Source of the DNA: Desulfobacteraceae bacterium
Lineage (GTDB): Bacteria; Desulfobacterota; DSM-4660; Desulfatiglandales; JALVMZ01
Length of the DNA: 37,342 nucleotides
Assembly: GCA_027032655.1 (NCBI GenBank)
Contig: JALVMZ010000269.1
Span: 1-37,342 of the forward strand
Direction of reading: 5' to 3'
Shown here: positions 15,498-22,844 of the stretch, piece by piece
Layout of the letters: the number at the start of each line of letters is the position of its first letter
Position numbering within the stretch: position 1 is the first letter of the stretch
Notes under the pieces: generated by a model
Databases searched by the model: none
Seen by the model: only the letters and a program-made list of their open reading frames with translations
Told to the model about the DNA's origin: nothing
Translations under genes and position numbers: made by a program

Positions 15498-16340
15498 TTA
15501 ATTCAATCCGTGCCGTGAAATATTTTTCACGGCTTGAACTTTCTGTTCGTCAACTATTTTAACATATCCTATCGTGGTAGCTGGACTTGAGTGTCCCATC
15601 AGTTCCTGAATGACCTGAATAGGAACTCCTTTACGGGACAGCATTGTTCCGTATGTGTGCCTCAGCCGATGAGGGGTTACGTTCGGATCTCCAGCTTTCT
15701 TTCCGATAGATTGAACAGTTTGATAAAGTGTCTGATAGTGCACTCCCAAAGGTAAGACTTTTTGCCTGTTTTCCCAGAGCCATTCAGTATACTGGTTCTT
15801 CGGCATAGGAATACGCCTCTCTTTCCGTCCCTTTCCTCTGACTCTTACCCAGATAACTCCTTCGCTGTCTTTCTCCAGGCTTAATTGGTTGACTGACAGA
15901 GCCTCACTTGCTCTTAATCCTGCCAGTCCCATCAGTATAATGGCTGCCAGCTTCCAAGGGAAACCTTCTTTTGCTCTTTTCTCTGCAATCTTTATCATTT
16001 TCCAGAATACTTCTTCGGAGACAGGTTTGGGGAGATCTTTTTGGGTTTTCGGCTTTATAAAGTCTGGAACTTCTGGAAGTTCTATCTCGGAAAAGTCTCT
16101 GAGAAACTTCCTCAGGGACTGATAGGCTGCTATCGTCTGTTCCCTAACGGAGCTTGAAATGATATTTCCTATTGCGTGAGCGACTTCTGGCTTTGAAAGG
16201 GGGAGCTCTCTGTCTCCGATAGTGGAGAGGAGCTCCTTTAAACGACGGCGGTAAATTTGGAAAGTTCTGGGAGATAGTTTATGTAGTGCGTAAGTTTCCC
16301 AGTTTGATATGGCTTTCTGGAGAGTCATCTTACTTACCAT
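15498..16340 (-). CDS. Tyrosine recombinase (XerC/D-like integrase)
   Basis: A 280-residue protein. The SAM-like core-binding domain is at 1-100 (WETYALHKLSPRTFQIYRRR). The catalytic domain has Arg in GLRASEAL (about 142), Lys in GKGRKERRIPM, HRLRHTYGTM (about 222-231), LMGHSSPATT (about 247) and the nucleophile Tyr in GYVKI (about 256). All catalytic residues are present and the length is typical. It may resolve plasmid dimers or move the element. Its GAGCTC-containing sequence resembles the backbone more than the AT-rich genes around it. The start overlaps the end of the upstream gene by 11 bases. Confidence 0.9.
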   Translation of the reverse strand: MVSKMTLQKAISNWETYALHKLSPRTFQIYRRRLKELLSTIGDRELPLSKPEVAHAIGNIISSSVREQTIAAYQSLRKFLRDFSEIELPEVPDFIKPKTQKDLPKPVSEEVFWKMIKIAEKRAKEGFPWKLAAIILMGLAGLRASEALSVNQLSLEKDSEGVIWVRVRGKGRKERRIPMPKNQYTEWLWENRQKVLPLGVHYQTLYQTVQSIGKKAGDPNVTPHRLRHTYGTMLSRKGVPIQVIQELMGHSSPATTIGYVKIVDEQKVQAVKNISRHGLN

Positions 16341-17352
16341 CCTTTAGGACCGATAGGAGTTTCGCTACCTCTTCAAGAGGTAATCTTTCTTCTTTAGAGT
16401 AAAGTGTTTGTAACCTTTGGTTTTCGAGGATTATGGTCTTAATGAGTTCATATTTGTCTTTATCGTCTTTCAAGAAGTAATTGAGAGCAGGAAATGTAGA
16501 TAGGACTAAAGCTTTATATCTATATTCATCTTTTTGCTCAAAGAGGTGGATTGTATATCGTAATAAATAGAATGATATACCTCCCAGAACTAAAGTAATG
16601 GTTGATCTGATCAAAAGGGTGTGGATATTACCGTCTTTAATGGTAAATAGATGTAAAATTGCTTGGTAAGTTTCATAGAAAAGGAAGGATGTAATGGTAA
16701 TAAATATTATAAATATTATTATTTGAAGCCATAGCCACCAAGCTTTTTTGTTGAACTCTTTGCTGAAAACATCAAGACTTTTTCCTCTGATGAGACTTTC
16801 TATCTCCTCTTTAGCTTCTTTGAGTTCCTGGAGTTTTCTTTCAACATAAGCCTTATAAGATTCTATTTGAGCAAGAGCATCTGATTCGGTCATTAAGGAT
16901 TCTTCCACACTACCATGAATTCCTAAAATCTTTAAAAGAACTTTGGAGATTTCTTCCCTATTCTGAGAATGAATGGTTATTGATATTGCGTTAGCACCTT
17001 CTTTGGTATAGACAATCTGAAAACCGTATACTACGTCAGATCGTCCACCTGCGGTATTTTTATCCAGGTTATTAAATATCATTAGTTTGTTGGTAAACGT
17101 TCTGACTGTAGTCAAGACTTCTTCCTGTATCCTGTTTTTAACGTTTTCGTTGGGAATATTTAAGCTCAGGACTATTAAACCTTTTAGAGAACGAATTAGA
17201 TTAAGGAGAAGTTCTTCGTTTCCAGTATGTTTGACGGTAAACTTAAGTCCCTCCTGAGTTACTTCTCTCTTTTCTAAGAGTTCTTTTAAGAAATTGAGTT
17301 TCCTCTGTTCTTCCAGCAACTGGGCTTGCTGGTTATCAGCTGGCCTGTTCAT
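16330..17352 (-). CDS. Two-TM membrane protein with coiled coil, hypothetical
   Basis: A 340-residue protein starting MNRPADNQQAQLLEEQRKLN. A coiled coil near 175-205 (YVERKLQELKEAKEEIESLI) is followed by two hydrophobic helices: WLWLQIIIFIIFITITSFLF and STITLVLGGISFYLLRYTI. The tail is helical and charged. An N-terminal region of about 150 residues is globular (VVYGFQIVYTKEGANAISIT). No family is recognised. It overlaps the recombinase gene by 11 bases, so the two are co-expressed. A 28-bp palindrome lies 34 bases upstream of its start. Confidence 0.7.
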   Translation of the reverse strand: MNRPADNQQAQLLEEQRKLNFLKELLEKREVTQEGLKFTVKHTGNEELLLNLIRSLKGLIVLSLNIPNENVKNRIQEEVLTTVRTFTNKLMIFNNLDKNTAGGRSDVVYGFQIVYTKEGANAISITIHSQNREEISKVLLKILGIHGSVEESLMTESDALAQIESYKAYVERKLQELKEAKEEIESLIRGKSLDVFSKEFNKKAWWLWLQIIIFIIFITITSFLFYETYQAILHLFTIKDGNIHTLLIRSTITLVLGGISFYLLRYTIHLFEQKDEYRYKALVLSTFPALNYFLKDDKDKYELIKTIILENQRLQTLYSKEERLPLEEVAKLLSVLKDGK

Positions 17353-17385
17353 CCTTAGTTCTCCTAAGTAGTTTTTTTCTGAATT

Positions 17386-17413
17386 TACATAGATAAGTTA
17401 TCTTATCTATGTA
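17386..17413. promoter_or_regulatory. Palindrome TACATAGATAA-GTTATC-TTATCTATGTA
   Basis: A perfect 11-bp inverted repeat with a 6-base spacer. The spacer makes a second overlapping repeat, GATAA-g-TTATC (17,392-17,402), so three GATAA half-sites are packed together. It sits between the membrane-protein/recombinase operon (minus) and the 17,630 gene (plus). It could be an operator or a recombinase core site; the sequence does not decide. Confidence 0.5.
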
Positions 17414-17518
17414 GTATTTTATTGCTACTTTGGTCGTATGTCAATCACCGGTGCTTTTGTAAATATGGAGTTTATACATTTAAACGCTAATAAAAGTTTG
17501 TTGCAAATAAGTAAACTA

Positions 17519-17547
17519 TTGACATTGTTGCTTTGTAGAAATAGAAT
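17519..17547 (+). promoter_or_regulatory. Sigma-70-type promoter for the 17,630 operon
   Basis: TTGACA (17,519-17,524), a 17-base spacer and TAGAAT (17,542-17,547). This is the best consensus promoter in the window. It should give a transcript starting near 17,554, with about 75 bases of leader before the ATG at 17,630. The 15-bp shared operator is not present here, so it is expected to escape that control. Confidence 0.7.
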
Positions 17548-17629
17548 AAAACAAAAGTTGCGTGTCTTAGAGGGAGGTGTGGTTAATATTGACCTCATTG
17601 CGAAAAAGATGAAATAGAGGAGCTTAGTT

Positions 17630-17917
17630 ATGTATGAAATACTTCGTCTCAAACCAAAAGATAGAAAAGCTGATTGGATAGACCGGTTAGTAATCCTTCT
17701 CCGTGGGAGGGAAGTCTTGGAGTTACTTACTACTGGTTTCTTTAAGATTGATGATGGAGAAAATCTGCTCAGAATACGTTTACTTGATGTATTCCCTGAG
17801 GAAGGAACTATCCTACTTCACGTAGATGGCCATGCTCCCGAAGGACGTATAGATGTAAAAAGGCTTTATGAACCAGTAGGAAGTCTGTCTTTCCGTTTAG
17901 GCCAGTTGAGTCTATAA
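17630..17917 (+). CDS. Small hypothetical protein
   Basis: A 95-residue protein, MYEILRLKPKDRKADWIDRL at the start, with GAGG upstream. The rest alternates beta-strand-like segments (RLVILLRGREVLELLTTG and TILLHVDGHAPEGRIDVKRL). It has no membrane segment or cysteine. The family is not recognised. It is the first gene after a strong promoter and 19 bases before a coiled-coil protein gene that has a strong ribosome site. Confidence 0.65.
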   Translation: MYEILRLKPKDRKADWIDRLVILLRGREVLELLTTGFFKIDDGENLLRIRLLDVFPEEGTILLHVDGHAPEGRIDVKRLYEPVGSLSFRLGQLSL

Positions 17918-17936
17918 TCCCTAAAGGAGGCTGACT

Positions 17937-18524
17937 ATGGAATGCGTAATTCCTCTCTCTGTTTTAGCTAAGCTTGGCAAATACGGGGTGAAACAGTACA
18001 AGCCCTATAATGATGCCAAGAAGATCCTGCCTGAAAAATATCAGTTAAATGTGACAGAGGACCCAGAGGTAGGCAAGATCATTAAAATAGAAAGTGAGGA
18101 GGACTTTCACAGGTTCTTTACTTACTTTGTTGAAGAGCTCCTGGGTAGGGGGGAAGCTGTTGGCCAGCGGATTACTTATGAGGGCGTTCCTCTGGATAAG
18201 TATGAAAAGCTGTATAGGGAGCTCCTTGAGTGTGAAAGAGACAAGAGTCTTTACTGGGAGAAACTGCAAACGACTGAGAAACTGGCCAGAACCCTTGAGA
18301 AAGAAATAGAGGAGCTCCGCAGGGAAAGAGAGGACCTAAAGAAGGAAAATCAGCAGCTTTTAGACAAGATAGAGGAACTGAAAGAGAAGCAGGAGCGTTT
18401 AGAGCTTACCAGAAAAATTGAAAAACTACTGAAGCTGGCCGAAAGGCTTCCAGAGGGAGAACGAAAAGAGGTTGAAAATCTGGTTAGGGAGCTCCAGGTA
18501 AAACTTAACAAGGAAAGGAAATGA
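17937..18524 (+). CDS. Coiled-coil hypothetical protein
   Basis: A 195-residue protein, MECVIPLSVLAKLGKYGVKQ at the start, with AAAGGAGG upstream. Residues about 95-165 form a long heptad coiled coil (LARTLEKEIEELRREREDLK and on), then a charged tail. The N-terminal part (KILPEKYQLNVTEDPEVGKI) looks globular. It may be a structural or DNA-partition accessory protein, but no family signature is visible. A small hairpin (CTACC/GGTAG, 18,539-18,556) follows the stop without a U-tract. Confidence 0.65.
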   Translation: MECVIPLSVLAKLGKYGVKQYKPYNDAKKILPEKYQLNVTEDPEVGKIIKIESEEDFHRFFTYFVEELLGRGEAVGQRITYEGVPLDKYEKLYRELLECERDKSLYWEKLQTTEKLARTLEKEIEELRREREDLKKENQQLLDKIEELKEKQERLELTRKIEKLLKLAERLPEGERKEVENLVRELQVKLNKERK

Positions 18525-18586
18525 AATTAAAGAGATCCCTACCACCAGACAGGTAGTCAGACAGAGTTTCAAAACAACTTGTACTC

Positions 18587-18991
18587 CTATGTTTTTGGTT
18601 TTCTCTTTCTACTGTTTCTATTGTCTGCTTTCTTGCTTCCTGGTTGAGGAGCAATTGTGGGTTCTTCAGATACCTGGACCCTGTAGTAGATTTCTGCTTC
18701 GTCGCAGATTCCGATAACCCTAAAGTTAGCAACAGCTCTACTAAGCATGGAAGCCATCAACCCGGCAGGCAGTAATTTACCTGCCTCGGGCTTCTGTTTT
18801 CCAAAGACTTTATTTAAGGCCTCTTTCATAATATATTTTTTAGTTTCTCCTTTACTAGAGAACTCACGAGGTAATTCTCCCTTCCTATAGACAAGAAAAA
18901 CTTTTGGAGATAATTCCTTAGTGCAAACTTTACGCTTCATCCAATGAACACCAACAGGTATTAGCCCTATGGTTGGTTTGTTCTTAGTCAT
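18587..18991 (-). CDS. Hypothetical basic protein
   Basis: A 134-residue protein starting MTKNKPTIGLIPVGVHWMKR, with a very basic tail (SKKADNRNSRKRKPKT). The middle has GETKKYIMKEALNKVFGKQK. It has no membrane segment. The basic tail could bind nucleic acid, but no fold is recognised. Its start overlaps the end of the upstream small gene by eight bases, so the two form an operon. Confidence 0.6.
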   Translation of the reverse strand: MTKNKPTIGLIPVGVHWMKRKVCTKELSPKVFLVYRKGELPREFSSKGETKKYIMKEALNKVFGKQKPEAGKLLPAGLMASMLSRAVANFRVIGICDEAEIYYRVQVSEEPTIAPQPGSKKADNRNSRKRKPKT

Positions 18992-19196
18992 CTTTACCTA
19001 CCAATTCCGTTTTTTCCAAGTCAAAGATGCTAACGGCCTTTAATTTCTTCATTATTTCCTTGAAAAACTTTTCGGCCTCTTCGGCCGAATTGAAACCAAC
19101 AGTCCATTCTTCTCCTCCTCCACAAAAGTGAATTTGATCGCCAATAAGGACTATTTTTCCCACCTTGATAAGCTTGTTCCCGTTTGCTATCCACAT
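18984..19196 (-). CDS. Small hypothetical protein
   Basis: A 70-residue protein, MWIANGNKLIKVGKIVLIGD at the start, with AAGGAGGTAGCC before the ATG. The sequence reads as a small beta sheet (IHFCGGGEEWTVGFNSAEEA) followed by a helix (EKFFKEIMKKLKAVS). It is intact and tightly coupled to the next gene. The function is unknown. Confidence 0.65.
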   Translation of the reverse strand: MWIANGNKLIKVGKIVLIGDQIHFCGGGEEWTVGFNSAEEAEKFFKEIMKKLKAVSIFDLEKTELVGKDD

Positions 19197-19233
19197 GGCT
19201 ACCTCCTTACTTCCAATATCTGTTTACAAATTA

Positions 19234-19412
19234 CTATTCTACTATGTAGCCGCCGGAACTACCTTGCGAGGCCGTTTTACTTTCCTGGAGCTCTAAGAGT
19301 TCAATTTTCTTTCTACACTCACGGAGTTTTCTCTCTGTCGGAAAGTTCCTTTTTCCTCATCTATCTCTTTGAGCTTCTCCTCACGGAGTTCCCTTTCTTT
19401 CTCAAAGTTTGG
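19234..19412 (-). pseudogene. Remnant of a coiled-coil protein C-terminus, frameshifted
   Basis: Between the 19,196 and 19,414 genes the minus strand reads NFEKERELREEKLKEIDEEK, a heptad-rich segment, in one frame. After a shift it reads ERKLRECRKKIELLELQESK then TASQGSSGGYIVE and a stop at 19,234. Neither half has a start. The protein-like character in two adjacent frames suggests a decayed gene tail rather than true intergenic DNA. It could still be chance in a low-complexity stretch. Confidence 0.35.
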
Positions 19413-19413
19413 C

Positions 19414-19920
19414 CTATTTCAGTTTAAGTTTGTTTACTTCAGCCAACTTCTGAAGTTCGTAATGATTCAACTCCCAATAGTTTCCATACTCTATTATGGT
19501 TCCGTCCAGAACGACTATTTCAAACTCTTCTGCGAGGAAATCAGAGGTTTCAAATCCACAACTGTGGAGTGTATATATATGCTTTTTCCGGAGATACTGC
19601 ATAATATTTCCTTCAGGGTTTCTAATGACATCTTCTTCAAATCTTACTGACCAGTTCTTTGTAGAAATGGCTTCAATTTGCAGGCATCTTGGACAGCCAA
19701 TAAGTTTTTGTCTTCCATCGGATATACTTATAAGGTCTTGTGTTATTGATACTTCCAGCTCGTCTATTAATTTGATATCACGTAGTTGTTGAGGTAGAAG
19801 TAGTATGGCCTTGAACAAAGCTTTGGGTTGGGTCAGGAGCTTACCATCCTTGTATGAAGCTTCTTCGCCGAGTTCACGGCAATTAAGGAAAAGAGCTTCA
19901 ATCAGTTCAACCTTCTTCAT
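19414..19920 (-). CDS. Hypothetical protein divergent from the repressor
   Basis: A 168-residue protein, MKKVELIEALFLNCRELGEE at the start. One Cys pair is spaced like a knuckle (LIGCPRC) and there is a later HSCGFET, so a metal site is possible. It has no signal peptide or membrane segment. It is divergent from the XRE-type repressor gene, and the 119-base region between them is full of inverted and direct repeats. Control by that repressor is therefore likely. The family is not recognised. Confidence 0.65.
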   Translation of the reverse strand: MKKVELIEALFLNCRELGEEASYKDGKLLTQPKALFKAILLLPQQLRDIKLIDELEVSITQDLISISDGRQKLIGCPRCLQIEAISTKNWSVRFEEDVIRNPEGNIMQYLRKKHIYTLHSCGFETSDFLAEEFEIVVLDGTIIEYGNYWELNHYELQKLAEVNKLKLK

Positions 19921-19932
19921 GATGCCCCTTAG

Positions 19933-20026
19933 CAGTTATAGTGATTCCCCTCCTTCTGTTATAACTGGAATGATTGCTAACTCTGAAAATAGCTCACAAT
20001 TGAGCGTTGTCAAGCAAAAATGAGCG
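19933..20026. promoter_or_regulatory. Operator region between divergent 19,920 and repressor genes
   Basis: It contains CAGTTATA (19,933-19,940) and its inverse TATAACTG (19,960-19,967). It also contains GCTCA-CAAT-TGAGC (19,992-20,005) and a repeated TGAGCG (20,001-20,006 and 20,021-20,026) spaced exactly 20 bases, two helix turns. This layout is typical of phage-type repressor operators and suggests autoregulation by the gene that starts at 20,040. Confidence 0.55.
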
Positions 20027-20039
20027 ATACGGGGCAAAA

Positions 20040-20387
20040 ATGATAGGCAGGCGATTAAAGAAAATCAGGAGAAAGCTTGGTCTTACGCAGAAAGAATTTG
20101 CTACCTCTATAGAAATTTCCGAGGCTACTCTTAGAAGATATGAGTCAGGCCAAAACTTTCCTGATGCGGAAGTTTTGGAAAGGATTGCTGATAAATACGG
20201 AGTTAATATACATTGGCTGGTTACTGGGAAAGGACCAATGTTCTTGAGAGATTCATATAAAAACATTGAGCCAGAGCTCCTTGAGATACTGACTTCTCTG
20301 TCTCCTGAGCATCAAAGAAAGTTGATGGAAATATTGGGGGAACTTTCTGATGTTTTGTGCAGGTTTAAGCGGAAGGAAGAAAAATGA
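20040..20387 (+). CDS. XRE-family (cI/Cro-like) transcriptional regulator
   Basis: The frame is open from a TTG at 20,007, but I choose ATG at 20,040 because it starts directly at the HTH domain (MIGRRLKKIRRKLGLTQKEF) and leaves the operator repeats untranslated. The protein has 115 residues. The helix-turn-helix is LTQKEFATSIEISEATLRRY followed by ESGQNFPDAEVLERIADKYG and NIHWLVTGKGPMF, the standard ending of this fold. No LexA-type peptidase domain follows. It is a candidate master repressor of the element. The end overlaps the next gene (ATGA). Confidence 0.9.
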   Translation: MIGRRLKKIRRKLGLTQKEFATSIEISEATLRRYESGQNFPDAEVLERIADKYGVNIHWLVTGKGPMFLRDSYKNIEPELLEILTSLSPEHQRKLMEILGELSDVLCRFKRKEEK

Positions 20388-21100
20388 CTGATAGCCGATT
20401 TTTTCTTTCCTGCCTAAAATTTCCTCTTGGTCTCCTTCCGGCTGTTGTCTTTGATTTAGGGAGAATTCCAGGAGCCGCAAGATACTCTGTTTCTCGTTTG
20501 ATTATTGTTCTGGTGCACCTCTATTCTGTTGCAAGCTTTGCAGGAAACCGGAGGGTTTCCGTGTCGTATGAGGAGCTCCAGAATGTTTTGTCTCTGGAGA
20601 GCAGAACCAGGGTTCATTCGGTTCTTGCTTTTCTAAGGGAAAGGGGGATATTGACAGGTAAGTTAAGGGAAGGCTTTTTCACCTCTCTTCATCTTCTCCC
20701 TTTGCCTTTGTTACCCAAGGTTTTTCTTAAAGTATTGCCGTCACTTGACAGGATGGATTCCTTCTTCTCTTATCCGGTTTTTCTTACTGTTCTGCCTGTG
20801 GATGTTTATACAAAAGCAGTGTACCTTTATCTGATATCTCGCTCACAGCAAGAAGGCATCCCTTTGAAAGTGTCTTTTGAGGATCTGAAAGGAGTTTTAA
20901 AACTGAGGAAAAAGAAAATTGAGGAGAGCGTTTCCTGGCTTGAGAAAAAGGGACTTATAGAAGTTCGTGTTAGAGATTCCGCTATTTTTGTATCAGGCTT
21001 GAACTTTCGCTGGCCTAAGGGATTGCTCAGGAGGAGCCGTGAACTGTATCCGGGGCATCTCTTTTTCCGAGTATTTACCGGAGGGAAGAATGCAGATTGA
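20384..21100 (+). CDS. Two-winged-helix protein, possible replication initiator
   Basis: A 238-residue protein with two similar winged-helix units: VSYEELQNVLSLESRTRVHS then VLAFLRERGILTG, and LKVSFEDLKGVLKLRKKKIE then ESVSWLEKKGLIEVRV. Two wHTH domains in about 240 residues is the architecture of plasmid Rep proteins and of some regulators. It starts inside the repressor stop (ATGA) and ends inside the next gene. No iterons are visible nearby, so replication function is only an inference. The N-terminal CLKFPLGLLPAVVFDLG is hydrophobic. Confidence 0.55.
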   Translation: MTDSRFFLSCLKFPLGLLPAVVFDLGRIPGAARYSVSRLIIVLVHLYSVASFAGNRRVSVSYEELQNVLSLESRTRVHSVLAFLRERGILTGKLREGFFTSLHLLPLPLLPKVFLKVLPSLDRMDSFFSYPVFLTVLPVDVYTKAVYLYLISRSQQEGIPLKVSFEDLKGVLKLRKKKIEESVSWLEKKGLIEVRVRDSAIFVSGLNFRWPKGLLRRSRELYPGHLFFRVFTGGKNAD

Positions 21101-21328
21101 TAAGAACTTTGAAAACTTCCTCTTACGTAGAATCGCTGAGTTAAGGTTACCTATTGATGTTTCTATAGGTCTTGGAAGAGTTAAGCGCAATGTAAGAATA
21201 AGGGATGTAGACGTTGATGGGAGACAACTTGTTCTCTCAGATAGAACGGTAGTTAAGTTTCCGGATATAAAAGCTCTGCGGTTCAGGAAAGGGATAGGGA
21301 GGAAGTCTGGGCTAATCCTCTTCTTCTT
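21090..21328 (+). pseudogene. Sm/Hfq-like gene, 5' half, cut by tnpB element
   Basis: ATG at 21,090 (GGAGGG upstream, overlapping the previous gene) reads MQIDKNFENFLLRRIAELRL, then PIDVSIGLGRVKRNVRIRDV, then DGRQLVLSDRTVVKFPDIKALRF. The helix followed by five short strands is the Hfq/Sm layout. The frame runs on into the element and stops at 21,353. With the element (21,329-22,606) removed, codon 80 becomes TTG and the frame continues directly into the 3' half at 22,607. The intact ancestor would have 149 residues and two Sm-like units. The truncated 87-residue product may still be made. Confidence 0.65.
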
Positions 21329-21412
21329 AAAGCAATGTTCAGCGACGGCGTAAGCCGTTGTTCCGGTTGAGTGCTGAATATAAATTAACTGGAAAGACTG
21401 AGGAATAAGCAA

Positions 21413-22594
21413 ATGCTATACGTTTACAGGTTCAGGCTTTATCCTAAAAAGGAGCAGGTAGAATTTCTGAACCGTCAGATAGGGCATTGCAGGTTTGTTT
21501 ACAACAAGCTCCTTGAAATAGCAAAGAAGGATTACGAAGCAGAGGGTAAAAAGTGGAATTACTACGAATATAAGAAGCTCCTGCCTAAACTGAAAGGGAA
21601 GTTTCCCTTTCTCAAAGAAGCTAACAGTCAATCACTCCAAGAGGCTGTAAAGTGGCTTGATAGAGCGTTCAAAAACTTCTTTGAAGGAGTAGCTGGATTT
21701 CCAAAATTCAAGAGCAAAAAGAGAGTAAACAGTGTATCAATACCTCAGCACTTCCGCATAGAAGGAAACGAAATCAAAATACCGAAACTCACAACACCGA
21801 TAAAGTTCAAAAAGCATAGAGATGTAGAGGGAAAGATAAAAAGCGTTTCTATAACCAAACTTCCATCGGGCAGGTTCTACCTCAACGTTCTCGTTGACAG
21901 AGAGATAGAACCACTACCGGAGACGGACAAAATAGTAGCGATAGATGTAGGACTTACCCACTTCTGCACTCTGTCAACGGGTGAGAAGGTAGAAAACCCA
22001 AGGAACCTGTTAAAAACAGAGAAGAAACTCAAAAAGCTCCAAAAGAAACTCTCAAGGAAAGTAAAAGGTAGCAATAGATACCTTAAGCTCCAGAGAAAGA
22101 TAGCGAAACTTCACGAGAAGGTAGTAAACCAAAGGAACGATTTTCTCCACAAGCTAAGCAAGAGGATAATCGGCGATAACCAAGCCGTGATAGTAGAGGA
22201 CTTAAACGTCAAGGGATTACTCAAGAACAGCAACCTTGCCAAACACATAGCAGATGCGAGCTGGAGGAGGTTCATTTCCTATCTGGAGTATAAAGCGAAG
22301 CTCTACGGAAGGAAACTCATCAAAGTAAACCCGTTCTATCCCTCTTCAAAGCTCTGCTCTAAATGTGGATACAAGGACGAGAACCTCAAACTGTCTGATA
22401 GGAAGTGGAAGTGTCCCAACTGTGGAACGGAGCATGATAGGGACTACAATGCAACCCTAAACCTGCTGAAGGAAGGACTGAAAATACTAAAGGGGTCGCT
22501 CACCTTACGAGCGGTAGGGCTGGAACAGCCCGAACTTACGCCCGTGGAGAGTGCAGTTGCACTCGTTGAAGCGGGAAGCTCCTCTTTGCAATGA
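21413..22594 (+). CDS. tnpB: TnpB RNA-guided nuclease
   Basis: A 393-residue protein of normal TnpB length. The N-terminal part has FRLYPKKEQVEFLNRQIGHC. RuvC-like acidic residues are in IVAIDVGLTHF, AVIVEDLNVKGLL and EHDRDYNATLNLL. The zinc ribbon is CSKCG and CPNCG. All catalytic and zinc residues are present, so the protein should be active. TnpB cuts DNA guided by an RNA from the element's right end and helps the element persist. No TnpA is nearby, so transposition would need one in trans. Confidence 0.95.
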   Translation: MLYVYRFRLYPKKEQVEFLNRQIGHCRFVYNKLLEIAKKDYEAEGKKWNYYEYKKLLPKLKGKFPFLKEANSQSLQEAVKWLDRAFKNFFEGVAGFPKFKSKKRVNSVSIPQHFRIEGNEIKIPKLTTPIKFKKHRDVEGKIKSVSITKLPSGRFYLNVLVDREIEPLPETDKIVAIDVGLTHFCTLSTGEKVENPRNLLKTEKKLKKLQKKLSRKVKGSNRYLKLQRKIAKLHEKVVNQRNDFLHKLSKRIIGDNQAVIVEDLNVKGLLKNSNLAKHIADASWRRFISYLEYKAKLYGRKLIKVNPFYPSSKLCSKCGYKDENLKLSDRKWKCPNCGTEHDRDYNATLNLLKEGLKILKGSLTLRAVGLEQPELTPVESAVALVEAGSSSLQ

Positions 22595-22606
22595 GGAGCA
22601 GTTCAC
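22460..22606 (+). ncRNA. Probable omega-RNA scaffold of tnpB; guide would start at 22,607
   Basis: In this family the reRNA/omega-RNA comes from the 3' end of tnpB and the right end, and its guide is the DNA just beyond. Here the scaffold would include GAGTGCAGTTGCACTC (a hairpin, about 22,549-22,564) and GCTCCTC/GAGGAGC, ending in AGTTCAC. The guide would read GGAGATTCGCCGTCTT, which is the interrupted Sm-like gene. The 5' limit is approximate. Confidence 0.5.
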
Positions 22607-22817
22607 GGAGATTCGCCGTCTTCTTTTGAAAAGTTTGAAATCTCCGGTTCCTTGTACGTTTGTTATGAGAGATGGGAGAGAGTTTACAGGAATTCCTTCT
22701 ATAAAGGACCTCAGGAGAAATAGTTATACTCTAAGGCTGTTTCTTTCCGATAGGGGAAACTCGTCCCACAAAGTGTTTATCCTTGCTCATGCTATAGAGG
22801 ATTTTTGGGAGACATAG
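22607..22817 (+). pseudogene. Sm/Hfq-like gene, 3' half, beyond tnpB element
   Basis: After the element the frame reads EIRRLLLKSLKSPVPCTFVM, RDGREFTGIPSIKDLRRNSY, then TLRLFLSDRG and KVFILAHAIEDFWET. The V-P-C-x-F, D-G-R-x-F-x-G and closing H-K-x-F-I strands resemble an Hfq-like fold. The open frame extends upstream only into tnpB's tail (GTG at 22,551), so expression now depends on element sequence. It joins in frame to the 5' half at 21,328 when the element is removed. Confidence 0.65.
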
Positions 22818-22844
22818 CCGAAGAGCTTCTTTGTCACCGCTAAA

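Larger units (their letters stand above)
21329..22606 (+). mobile_element. IS200/IS605-type tnpB-only element (IS1341-like)
   Basis: The proposed left end is AAAGCAATGTTCAGC, followed by a hairpin (CGACGGC-GTAA-GCCGTTG inside a longer TTCAGC/GCTGAA stem). The right end is a hairpin GCTCCTC/GAGGAGC followed by AGTTCAC. There is no target duplication, as expected for this family. It carries tnpB and no tnpA. The ends were chosen because they resemble known family ends and because removing this interval joins two Sm-like half-genes in frame. Confidence 0.7.

Noticed and set aside
17577..17618. 12-codon mini-ORF (GTG, MVNIDLIAKKMK) after GGGAGG in the 17,630 leader
   Set aside because: It could be a leader peptide, but the site is too close to the GTG and no regulatory codons or alternative hairpins are visible.
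20384..21100. Iteron-type plasmid origin next to the Rep-like gene
   Set aside because: I found no tandem 17-22-base direct repeats near the gene, only the repressor operator repeats.
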